A DNA stretch of 64,000 nt from NCBI RefSeq assembly GCF_005239225.2, contig NC_133301.1, positions 3,807,157-3,871,156 on the forward strand, in the 5' to 3' direction. The position numbers and the translations under genes were made by a program. This DNA is from Populus alba (taxonomy: Eukaryota; Streptophyta; Magnoliopsida; Malpighiales; Salicaceae). A model generated the notes under the pieces. It ran no database searches. It worked only from the letters and a program-made list of their open reading frames with translations, and had not been told where the DNA came from. Shown piece by piece: positions 21,143 to 31,969 of this stretch; position 1 is the first letter of the stretch; every line of letters starts with the position of its first letter.

Positions 21143-24100
21143 CTGAGGGTGGAGGATCAACCCGAAGCTTGAATCTAAAAGCAGTAAATGAAGCAGCAGG
21201 AAGTGGCTTAGTGAAGACATCGGCAAGTTGATCCTGAGAGGAGATAAAATGAATCTAAATCTCCTTCTTCGCAACTCTATCTCGGACAAAATGATAATCA
21301 ATCTCAATATGTTTTGTGCGAGCATGAAATATAGGGTTTGCGGACAAATACGTGGCACCAAGGTTGTCACACCAGATAATAGGGGCAGAAGGAGTCGGAA
21401 TCTGAAGATCCGTTAACAAGTACTGAAGCCAGATAACTTCAGCCGTGCCATCGGCTAAGGCTTTGTACTCAGCTTCCGTCGAAGAACGAGCAACAGTGCG
21501 TTGCTTACTCGATTTCCACGAAATTGGCGTCTGACCAAAGAACACAAGATAACCACCTGTAGACTTTCTATCCTCAATACTACCTGCCCAATCTGCATCT
21601 GTAAAACCGTGTAAAGCAAAGGAAGAGCTGCGAGTAATATGTAAATCATGTGATGCCGTACCACGGAGATAACGCAAGATGCGTTTCACAGCAGCCCAAT
21701 GGGATTCTGTAGGAGCATGCATAAATTGACAGACCCGGTTAACAGCCAAGCAAATATCCGGGCGTGTGAAAGTGAGATATTGGAGAGCACCAACAAGTTG
21801 CCGAAAACGAGTAGCATCAGAAAACAATGGATCCGGCATAATGGTGGCTTTGGATGCCGAAATAGGAGTATCAACTGGTTTACAGGATAACATACCAGCT
21901 CGTGTGAGGATATCAAGTGTATATTTATGTTGACAAAGCATAAGTCCTAGACCAGTACACTGCACTTCAATACCCAAGAAATAATGAACATCACCCAAAT
22001 CCCGAAGTTTAAATTCTGAGCTCAGTAACTGAATGAGTCGTTGTAGCAGAGTTCCATTATTACCCGTAAGCAGAATATCATCAACATAAACCAAAAGATA
22101 ACAAATATCACTACCAACCGAGAAGATAAACAATGAGGTATCCACTTTAGAAGCACGGAAACCAATGGATAATAGAAAATCATTCAGACGAGTGTACCAA
22201 GCCCGCGGAGCCTGTTTTAACCCATATAGAGATTTATGCAATCGACATACATGACCTGGGAGTGCAGAATCAACAAAACCTGGAGGTTGTTTCATGTAAA
22301 CCTCTTCATCAAGGACTCCATTTAGAAATGCATTATGAATGTCAAGCTGATGAATTTTCCAACCACTCGAAACTGCAATGAAGAACACTAAGCGGATTGT
22401 TGCCTGTTTGATAACAGGACTAAAAGTTTCTGAGTAATCAATACCTTCTTGCTGAGTGAAGCCCCTAGCAACCAGGCGTGCCTTATACCTCTCAATGCTA
22501 CCATCAGATCTGCGTTTAATTTTGTAGACCCATCGGCTACCAACAACATTCATGGACGGATGAAATGGCATTAAAGTCCATGTTCTGTTTGCGCGTAAGG
22601 CCTGAATTTCCTCTCGCATAGCATTATGCCACGCCTCATATCTGTTAGCATCAGGAAAAATAAGTGGCTCATGCGAGGGAGGAGAAGTTACTCGACTGAA
22701 GGAAGCAGCAGAGGTGGCTGCCGTGGTGGTGATCAGCGCTGTCTTGGGCTGTCTCGGATGAAGAACCATGGGGTGTTTAGGAGCAGCGGGACATGGAGTA
22801 GCAGCACCTGTACCTGGAATGTGCTGAAGAGGATAAGAGGAGAGATCAACACAAAGTTGCAGATCAAGAGGTGAAGCCGGGGAGCTGCGGGGTTGTGCCG
22901 CAACTGAATCCTGCAAGTCAGAACCTGTTCCTGCACAATAATCATTGGAAAGACAAGCACGTGGTGATAGTATGGCTGTGTGGGGTGGTGAGGCAGGGTC
23001 GGCTAAATCAACGGGGAGGGGAGCAAGCTGGGGGTTTGCGGCAAGGGGAAAAGGTGGGTTGTGTGTTTTGCCGAGTTGGGAAGGAAGAGGCTGAAAACAG
23101 GAAGGGGGTTGCAGTGATGGAAGATAGGTAGGTGGAGTGGGAGGAACCGGGGGTGTTGTTACCTGTTCAGACTTTTTAAACGGAAAGACACATTCATGAA
23201 AACGAACATGACGGGAGACATAGACACGACCAGACTCTAAATCAAGACACTGATAACCAAGATGAGACGAGCTATAGCCTAAAAACACACAAGGAGAAGA
23301 CCGAAAATCTAATTTATGAGCATGATATGGACGTAAAAATGGAAAACAAAGACACCCAAAACTGCGTAGAAAATTATAATCAGGAGTGCGATGAAACAGA
23401 CACGCAAAAGGAGATTTATTTTGAAGGACAGGAGTAGGCATGCGATTAATAAGATAGACCGATGATTCCATAGCATAGTTCCAAAAACGCAATGGGGCAT
23501 TACACTGGCCTAAGAGGGTTAGGCCAGTTTCAACAATATGTCTATGACGACGTTCAACTGTGCCATTTTGTTCATGAGTATGAGGACAAATTAATCGATG
23601 ATGAATACCAATTGTTTGAAAAAATGTATTTAATTTACAATATTCACCACCCCAATCAGTTTGAACAGATTTAATTTTAAGAGAAAACTGACGCTCAACA
23701 AGTGTCTGAAAACGTTGAAACGTGGAAAATACATCAGATTTCGCAACAAGCGGATAATACCAGATATATTTAGTGTGCGCATCAATAAAGATAACAAAAT
23801 AACGAAAACCATCAGAAGAAAACATTGGAGCAGGGCCCCAAACATCACTAAAAATTAATTCAAGTGGGGTAGAAGTTTTGTGACCCGTCGGTCGTAATGA
23901 AAAACGGGATGACTTGCCTAATGGACATGCTTGACATTGAGTAAAAGATCGTTTAGACGTACAAATAATTTTATTATCAGAAACTAACAAATTTAGTATG
24001 CGAGGAGTTGGATGACCTAAACGACGATGCCACAAGTCGGCAGTCGCGGAAATGCAAGGAGACCAAAAAGCTTGAGGAACTGACGTAGCCGAGGACTCGG

Positions 24101-25592
24101 AGAGAACATAAAGACCATCATGACTCCGACCGGAAAGAAGAACTTCCTTGGTGACGAGATCCTTCACATAAAACACAGAATCGTGAAATTCAAAATAAAC
24201 ATGATTATCACGACAGAATTTCTGAACAGATAACAACGGTTTGGTAATGTGAGACACACGAAGAACATTAGTTAATGTAAACAAGCGTTTGGGGGAATAT
24301 AAAGTAGTATGTCCAACATGGGATATGTCAAGGGCCTTACCATCACCAACATGCAAGAAATCATTACCAAGATAAGGAGCAGAATCAGTTAGAGTTGCAA
24401 GATTAGGCGTCACATGTTGATTCGCGCCGGTGTCAGGAAACCAAGTCGTTGCGGCAGAATCAGTCGCAACAGCAAGGTGAGCAGAGGGCTGCTGTGTGCT
24501 GCTGCGAAATTGATAGCATTGAAGAGCTGAATGGCCAGGAGTGGAACATAATTGGCAGCGGACATGTCCAGACCACTGCCCCTGATTTGGCCGAAAATCT
24601 GCAGCAGAAGTGCGCCTGTTCTACCACTGATTTTGTCTCCAATCTGCAGCGGAGTGACCTCTGTTTGGGGCCTGAAATCGATTGGTGTTTGAGCGCCAAT
24701 TACCTCTAGAACGTCTCATGTTTCGGCTGTGATTAGTCATGGCATAATAAGCAAAATTCGGAGGTGTTGGCAGCAATGGTGGCTGCTGCGGCAGAGAAGA
24801 AGAAGACAGCAGTGATGAAGAGGATGAACCGACAGCCATGGAGTGAAAAGAGTTCTTGTGCAGAAACTCGTGGGTAAGGAGATGGCTATGAAGATCAGCA
24901 TACGATAACGGTTCAGCCTTGGTTATGAGACTAGTTACCAAGTCTTTGAACTCACCGCGAAGTCCACGAAACACATAAAGATTGAAATCTTCAAGGAACA
25001 TTGGGCGACCAGCAGCAGCCAATTCGTCAAATAACGATTTGGCTTGCTGCATATACATACTAACCGATGCATCACCTTGCCGAAGGTCTTGAAAGGAGCC
25101 ATGTAGTTGCATGATCCGAGAATTAGATGGAGAGGCAAGTGTCTTCTCAAGCGTGCGCCAAACACAATGTGAAGTAGAACAATCGACTACAAGATGCAGC
25201 ACATCCATGGAAAGAGAGGAGAGTAGAGCACTCAAAATAAGTTGATCTTGTTGCTTCCAACGAAGAAAAGAGGGGCTGATGGCAGAAGAAGAATCAGCCG
25301 AAGCATCAATCATATGAGATGGAGGACACGGCAAGGAGCCGTCAACAAAGTGAAAAACACCTTGACCAAGGAGATATGGCTTCATCTGCATTCTCCAATA
25401 AAGATAGTTTGTGTTCGTTAGTTTCAACGACACAACATGGTGGGTGTTTGATAGGGGAACCATTGTTGTAGATTGTGTTCCCATAAGAGGCAGAGGAACG
25501 GCAGAGCCAGCAGCAGGAAGAGGGCTGGCCGGTGATGATGCATCACCGGTGGAGGGAGAGATTGGATCAGCGGCAGCAGGAGGAGAGTCCAT
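21138..25592 (-). pseudogene. Copia gag-pol polyprotein with two amber stops
   Basis: One frame of 1485 codons runs from ATG at 25590-25592 (MDSPPAAADP) to TGA at 21138-21140, broken only by TAG at 24621-24623 and TAG at 21255-21257. Order: gag (about 25500-24950, NTNYLYWRMQMKPYLLGQG near its start), zinc knuckle CX2CX4HX4C (CQLCSTPGHSALQC, just after the first TAG), protease site FPDTGANQH, integrase with HRRLGHP and the CX2C pair, then DDE region near QTDWGGEY, reverse transcriptase with [12 protein letters not shown] and YVDDILL, RNase H with DADWAGS and SSTEAEY. Past the second TAG the frame still reads DQLADVFTKPL, the normal copia C-terminus. No frameshift is seen. Confidence 0.92.
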
Positions 25593-25637
25593 GGGGGAGA
25601 GAATTAGGGCCGGCTGCAAAGAGAAAAAATATTAGAA

Positions 25638-25650
25638 GGCTCTGATACCA
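25638..25650 (-). other. Copia primer-binding site (initiator tRNA-Met)
   Basis: The minus strand reads TGGTATCAGAGCC, the usual copia primer site complementary to the 3' end of initiator methionine tRNA. It touches the 5' LTR. Confidence 0.9.
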
Positions 25651-25795
25651 AGTTGAGAATAATTAGGAGGCTTAACCTAATAGGTTAGCCAACCCTTTCT
25701 ATATATATGAGTAGGGCAATATACAATAGTAAAGGTGGAGATTACCACATAAGAATATGACTACAATATTTCCTATATAATTACATTCTATAATA
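25651..25795 (-). repeat. Copia 5' LTR
   Basis: 145 bases, no difference seen from 20986-21130. The primer-binding site abuts it and the gatat target duplication follows at 25796-25800. Confidence 0.92.
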
Positions 25796-27099
25796 GATAT
25801 TTATCTGTTATTAAGGTAAAATTACACTTCAAACTATTTTCTTCATAAAATGATAAAGACTCATTGGCTGTAAATATAATATAAGACCTTCAAAATAAAG
25901 ATTCACAATCTTTATTTTTACATATATATATTTGGAGCATATCTCTCTATAATATTATTATATTTTTTCTCTAAAAAGATATTTATTTAAACATTGAAGA
26001 GTCTCTATCTCCATCAAAAAAAATCTTTTTCAAGTATCAGTCATAAGTTATCTTGGTTTATCAAATACCAAGTATAAATTATCAACTATTTTGGCCAGGG
26101 AAAGGGACTACTCAAGTACCAAAAATGCTAGTACTTCATGTAACTCAAATTCATGGAGAAAGGTCAAATAAGGATTCCACATCACACAGCTTGGATTCAT
26201 ACTAGCAAAACCAAATCGTCGTCCATGCACATTTCATTTTCTTCTTCCCAATAAGTCTAGCACCTGCCTATGCCTCGCAAGAACATGTTCCAAAGACCAA
26301 GCTGATAATGTATTTGGGAAGCTATCGAAATAAAGGTTTAGGGTTTGAGATGAGGATCGGTGGTGTTTGAGGGTTTAAGGTTCCAGACAGAGATTGGTGT
26401 TTAGCTGATAATGTATTTTCGGTGGTTGGTGTTTAGGTAATTAAGTTCTTGAAATTGTTCTATTTTACAAAATAAGATTCGAAAAGGCCTTACTTTGGAA
26501 TAAAAAATATGGGCTTTTTGCTCATACAAAAATGAGCTTGCTATTCATTTTCCCAAATCGGAATTAAACTGGATCTTTAGACTGATAATATTGAGGGGTA
26601 ATGTTTGTCATAACATGTTTTTTACCCTTAATTTTTCAAAAAATAAATATATAAGTTTTCAAAAAAATATTTCTTCAACAAAATTTAGTCAATTATTCTA
26701 TCATTTAGTAATTTTTGGCACTTTCATTTATTTATTTATTTTGTGACACATAATAGATAAATAAAAATAAAAATAAAAAGTTAGGGAGTGAAGTGAGAGG
26801 AAAGAAAGAAGAAGGGGACCAAGATGAATGAGAACAAAACAATATAATGGAAGGTCATGGAAAAGAAGAAGAGGGAAAAAAAAAAAAAAGGAAAATCAAG
26901 CAAAAATTAAAAAATTGGAGAAAAATCCTCGTTCCATAAGGAAATAATATAAAAAACTAATTAATAGTTTAGGTTTTTTCTATTTGAAGAGGAGCCCATA
27001 TAATATAAACACGCAAAGAAAACAAATTCCAAATTAACTGACAATAAAAAGAAAAAAGAAAAAACCTAACTACCTAAAAAATTGACACCACCACACCTC

Positions 27100-27680
27100 A
27101 GTTCCGACCAAGCCATGCTAGCCCACCATCTTCCCTTTTCTCTCCACCACTTTGCCATCAACAACCTCCTCTCATCTCTAGCAGCACCACCACCGGATAT
27201 TTTTTTCTATTTTTACCATATCAATTTTAAAAAAACTCGTGGAGATGAATCCAATGACAACGTTATTTTTTATCTTACAAAAGTTTTCCATGCCAGGCTG
27301 ATCATGAACTAGTTGATGATTTTCATATCACTCCTGGCATTTCCATCATTACAGGAAATTATTATCATTTTCAAGAAAGTGGGTTTGGAAGACAATTGGA
27401 GAAATAAAATAATCAGTCCCTGAATTCAACTTAGATGACTGAATTCAACTCTGGACATGTATTCATTATATAAAAAATTATTATTTAAAGAATTAGAATT
27501 AGAATAAATTTGGGGTGGAAGACACTTTTTTCCAAGAAATTCATAAACGTGGAATTCATGTATGGAAGAAAAAATAGAAGACCATAGGAGAGATGGCCGT
27601 CAACGATAAATGCATTGCTCGAAGGTTCCTGTTGTTGAACATTTGAAATAACAACAGTGGTCATCATTACAATCAGATTG
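27100..27680. repeat. Duplicated blocks a1, b1, c1
   Basis: Block a1 (27108-27195) matches 28094-28190. Block b1 (27258-27450) matches 28948-29140. Block c1 (27485-27665) matches 29515-29805. Order and strand are the same in both sets, but the spacing in the second set is larger because other sequence lies between the blocks. Confidence 0.85.
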
Positions 27681-27869
27681 TAAGAAAAAATAATTGACAC
27701 AACATCAGATATATAATATAAACTTGAATTGTAAATTTGAATTATAAAATTATAAATAAAATATTTTAACTAATTATATATTAACAATTTCAATTAAATA
27801 GCAATTAATAATATAACATAATTAAAAAAAAAAAACCCAATTTTGTTGTTGTCTCCACAACTAAACTCG

Positions 27870-28010
27870 TTTTTATTCTAGTTATTTTTTATTTTTTTTT
27901 TCATAAGAGAATAACAAAACACTACCTTAAGTTATGATTTTGAAAGGGGATTTCTAATTAGTAATGTTCTTTGAAAAACAAAATACTATGTCAGATATTT
28001 TCTTGGTTCG
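27870..28010. repeat. Block d1, matches 31370-31515
   Basis: Both copies run through tcataagagaataacaaaac, then accttaagttatgattttg and ggggatttctaattagta, then atattttcttgg. Same orientation. Confidence 0.85.
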
Positions 28011-28089
28011 ATGATATTAATGGATATTCCCAGATAAACTTGCATGTCAATGAAGATTAAATCCCCCTTTTCAGCTGATTTTTAGAGCA

Positions 28090-29810
28090 CAACTGACCAA
28101 GCCATGCCAACCCACGATCTTCCCTTTTCTCTCCACAGCATTGCCATCAACAATCTCCTCTCATTTCTAGCAGCACCACCAGATCATTTCAGATCATTTT
28201 TGTTCTTGTATTTTTAAAAAAAATTAATTTTTTTATATTTTTTTAGCTTTAAATTAATATTTTTTAAATTGTTTTAGATTATTTTGATACATTGATATAT
28301 ATCAAAAATAATTTTTAAAAAATAAAAAATATTATTTAATATATTTTCAAATGAAAAGCACTTTAAAAAATAACAACTACTATAATTTCAAGTATCCCTT
28401 TTTCTTTTCACTTGAAGTTGTAGCAACCATCGGAGAAGAAATCAACCAAAACTTCCAAGCCACCAATCTCCCTTCTTAAACAATGATGAGCTACATTGCA
28501 TGTGCAAGGAGTAAGAATAAAAAAGAGAAGAACCAGCAAGTAGGTTGTTCAGTGGTAAGAGCTTAGGATCAAGGGGTTTATTTCCTTTATAATTTTAAGT
28601 TCGAGCCTTGTGGTTGTTAATATTGATAGTCACTGAAAACTTACTTGGTTATTAACTTTAAAAACTAGTGAAAATTAGTTGAAGCACATACAAGCTGATT
28701 TGATTATCCCACATGAATAAATAAAAAAAAAAAGAAGAAGAAGAAGAAGAAAGGATCCAATTTACTAATTCCTGAATTTTTCCAGAGACACATTATAATA
28801 GTAGTTTAGATAAGTGCTAGTTCTTAGCACGTGGATATAATAAATATATTTTATTATGAAAATTAAAATAAAATATTTATTTTAGATAAAATATTTTATG
28901 ATAATTTTTATTTTTCCTTTGATGTAATAAGGTGTATCCTATATCAATCAATGTTATTTTTTTATCTTACAAAAGTTTTCCATGCCAGGCTGGTGAAGTA
29001 GTTGATGATTTTCATATCACTCCGGGCATTTTCATCATTACAGGAAATTATATATCATTTTTCAAGTGAGTGGGTTCGGAAGACAATTGGAGTAATAATA
29101 AAATAATTTGTCCCTGATTTCAACTTAGATGAATGATTTCCTATCAAATTAGGTGATCACCACACACTATGTATATATGAAATTCGGTTTCAAAATTTCT
29201 CAGGCAACCGCCCTAATTGATCAAATTAAGGAGTTAATTAGATCAATTAGCAGATTTTTTTTTGTTTAAATTATGCGATTGACTAGAAATATTAATCACC
29301 GTGCATGCCTGTCATTCCCGCGGTGCCTTACATGATCACTGGGTTTGCAGGATATTCAGTGAGTCGTGAAATTAGTCATAGTGCGTGCAAGCTGACCTGA
29401 ATACCAACGTAAATAAATAAATAAAAAAGTTAATAGGCTCTTTCATGTGATTTAGCTCTTAAAAAATGGTTATTTATCAATATATCGCGTTCATGATATT
29501 AAAAAAATATTATTTAAAGAATTAGAATCAGAATAAATTTGGGGTGTATATATAACTAGACAATAATAATGAGGGGGGGGGGGCAACAATGGGGAGTCCT
29601 GGAAACCCAAATTTGACCAATCAAGAAGACCCTTTTTTCAAAGAAATTCATACACGTGGAATTCACTATATGGAAGACAAAATAGAAGACCAGATGAGAG
29701 ATGGCCGTCAACGACTAATGCATTGCTCAAAGGTTTCCTGTTTTTGAACAGTTGAAGGCTGGAATTTTCCGTGCTGCTTTTATTTGAAATAACGACAGCG
29801 GTCCATCCAT
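28090..29810. repeat. Duplicated blocks a2, b2, c2 with inserts
   Basis: Second copies of blocks a, b and c. Between a2 and b2 lie MITE-like sequence (28205-28385) and a SINE-like sequence (28535-28760). Between b2 and c2 about 370 bases are unique. Confidence 0.8.
28535..28760 (+). mobile_element. tRNA-derived SINE-like sequence
   Basis: A polymerase III box A-like motif (tgttcagtggtaagagc, about 28547-28563) is followed by a box B-like motif GTTCGAGCC at 28599-28607. About 130 bases of tRNA-unrelated body end in an A-rich tail with GAA repeats near 28720-28755. The head lacks a clean cloverleaf, so this is not a tRNA gene. No clear target duplication was found. Confidence 0.55.
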
Positions 29811-29823
29811 CGGTCCCACGATC

Positions 29824-29826
<3 letters not shown>

Positions 29827-29893
<67 letters not shown>
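29827..29893. repeat. (ATT)n microsatellite
   Basis: About 22 uninterrupted ATT units. Confidence 0.95.
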
Positions 29894-29894
<1 letters not shown>

Positions 29895-31369
29895 GATGAT
29901 AATATGTATTTTTATATATTTTATATGTTAATCAAGATTATTTTTTAAATAAATTAAAAAATATATCTTTTATATTCATCTAATGTATTTGAAAATATAA
30001 TGTATCAGAAAGTTATTCTGGCTATGATCTTAACTAAGAAAATCATATAAAGAAGAAGTCCCATAATATTGATTTTTGAGCACTCAATATTTAAGGAGAG
30101 GTCCCATGATATTGATTGTTAATTAATTATATACCTTTTCCTTGTATAGTAATTTCTAATTAATTTGGAATTAATTGTACTACTGTACGACAGTCACTTT
30201 AACTAGTTTTTTTCCAGAATAAATATGACTTGTTATTTATGAAGTCCAGTGAACAAAAACTAAAAGTAAGCCTTTTTTTTTTAATTTTTTAATTTAATTA
30301 CTAAAATCGTCAAGCATCATTTGAGATTAGAGAAATTGATCACGTGGGCTAATTTCTTCTAATGGTAACTTCAGGGAGTGCATTGAGATGTTGTCTACGC
30401 CGGCTAATTTGGAATTTGTCCAGTCTAATTTCTTGCTCATCAGTCAAGATTCTTTGGAAGATCATGAATCTTTGGCTTCCTTCAATTTTGTGATTACGAT
30501 ACTGTCAATATCACAAAAAAAATATTATTTTATTATTTTTTTGACTTTGAATATGTATCAATCTGACCTATTTATATTATTTTATTTTATATTCTTATCT
30601 TTATCTTTTTTTAATTTGTTTTGTAATTTTTTTTATATTTTTTTTGAAAAATCATTATACAAAGATCAAGAAATAAATGTTCCACTGTAACAATTACAAC
30701 ATTGTTTTATTTTTTACCATGTTAAAAATTAGCTTGAGATCTTACATGTTTTTATTAATGTATATGATCTTTACTATATGTAAGTGTAGACTTTTTTATT
30801 CATGATTATATTTATGACTCGATATAAAAAAAATATGTTAATAACATCTATACATCAATTCTTTTGCTTTACAAAAAAAAATATTATTCTACTTGCAATG
30901 AGACGGGTTTAATAAACACGTTAACATTTTATTTTTTATATTCATTGGCACATACAGTTTTTGATGTATTTAATTATTTGTATGCATGAGATTTTTTTAT
31001 TTATAATTAGAATTAAAAAAGAAATTGAAAAAGCTTGAGATGAAAAACATTTTTTTTAAATGTAATATAATATATACATACCTCAATAATGACATAATAC
31101 ACATACACATATGTATAATATTTATAATTTCATCATTTATAACTCAAAAGTATTTTTAGTGTGTGTCTATATATATATATATTTGAAAAATAGTAAAATT
31201 AAAATTAAAATAATATGTAAAAGGATAGCTTTAGGGGGGGCTTTACATGGTTTTGTCTCCATCTTCTTTATCCTTTTTGTTTAGAAACATTAAAAATTAG
31301 CTAAAAAATATCTTTGAGATAGAGACAAAACAAAAAAAAATCTAATTTTGTCCTTTTATCGTTTTTATC

Positions 31370-31680
31370 CTAGTTTTCTTTATTTTTATGTTTTTTTTTT
31401 TTTCATAAGAGAATAACAAAACAGTACCTTAAGTTATGATTTTGAAAGGGGATTTCTAATTAGTAACGTTCTTTGAAAAAACAAAATAGCATGCATGTCA
31501 AGATATTTTCTTGGTAAACGCCAGTCCTCCCTAACCTCTTCAACAGTTCAACAACTGGAACCTTCGAAGTAATGCACTGGTCGTTCCCATCTGGTCTGCT
31601 ATTTTTCGCCCATATGGAGAATTATTCCTCGTTTTATGAATTTCTTGCCAAAAGTGCCTTTGCCTAGTTTAAGGTTTCCA
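31370..31680. repeat. Third copy of blocks d and c, with c inverted
   Basis: 31370-31515 matches 27870-28010 in the same orientation. 31540-31680 matches block c (27520-27650, 29630-29750) in inverted orientation, seen as ttgaacagttgaag / cttcaacagttcaac and gaaattcat / atgaatttc landmarks. Confidence 0.7.
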
Positions 31681-31706
31681 CACCAATTATTTTTTGGTCT
31701 CTCGTC

Positions 31707-31708
<2 letters not shown>

Positions 31709-31765
<57 letters not shown>
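31709..31765. repeat. (AT)n microsatellite
   Basis: About 28 uninterrupted AT units. Confidence 0.95.
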
Positions 31766-31767
<2 letters not shown>

Positions 31768-31918
31768 TGTAGAAGCAGTAGCCGGTAAGTGCAGGCTTGT
31801 TGGTTTTAAAAAACTCTAAATAGCCACTCTTGAATTATTATTTAATTAGAGGTTTTTAACAATAATAAGAGGTTATTCTTGTGATTTAATATGGATTCTT
31901 ACCTTTTCTTTTCATTTA

Positions 31919-31966
<48 letters not shown>
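31919..31966. repeat. (AT)n microsatellite, one interruption
   Basis: About 24 AT units broken once by a TTA step near 31938. Confidence 0.93.

Positions 31967-31969
<3 letters not shown>

Larger units (their letters stand above)
20981..25800 (-). mobile_element. Complete Ty1/copia LTR retrotransposon, recent insertion
   Basis: Read on the minus strand: 5' LTR 25651-25795, primer-binding site, polyprotein, polypurine tract, 3' LTR 20986-21130. The two 145 bp LTRs look identical to me. The flanks share the 5-mer gatat (20981-20985 and 25796-25800), consistent with a target-site duplication. Domain order gag, protease, integrase, reverse transcriptase, RNase H is the Ty1/copia order. LTR ends are not the usual TG...CA (they read TATTATAG and CTCAACT), so the exact edges may be off by a few bases. 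Two amber codons interrupt the reading frame. Confidence 0.93.
20738..26180. repeat. Dispersed repeat, copy B, split by the copia insertion
   Basis: The left half is 20738-20985 and the right half 25801-26180. Joined across the 4.8 kb copia insertion they follow copy A (19830-20430) from end to end, with about 15-20 per cent difference by eye. An extra 60-base stretch near 26030-26090 is not in copy A. The split shows that the copia element arrived after the duplication. Confidence 0.8.
26181..31705. other. Non-coding region built from duplicated blocks
   Basis: No gene is supported. Three sets of duplicated blocks (listed separately), a SINE-like sequence, MITE-like sequence at 28205-28385 and an ATT microsatellite make up most of the recognisable content. 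Short frames such as 27082-27312 lie inside the duplicated blocks and are not kept open between copies. Confidence 0.6.

Noticed and set aside
22626..23131. Plus-strand open frames inside the copia element
   Set aside because: They are antisense shadows of the polyprotein linker between integrase and reverse transcriptase.
29827..31966. CRISPR-like or origin-like function for the periodic sequences
   Set aside because: They are simple ATT and AT microsatellites with no spacers, and the genome is nuclear plant DNA.
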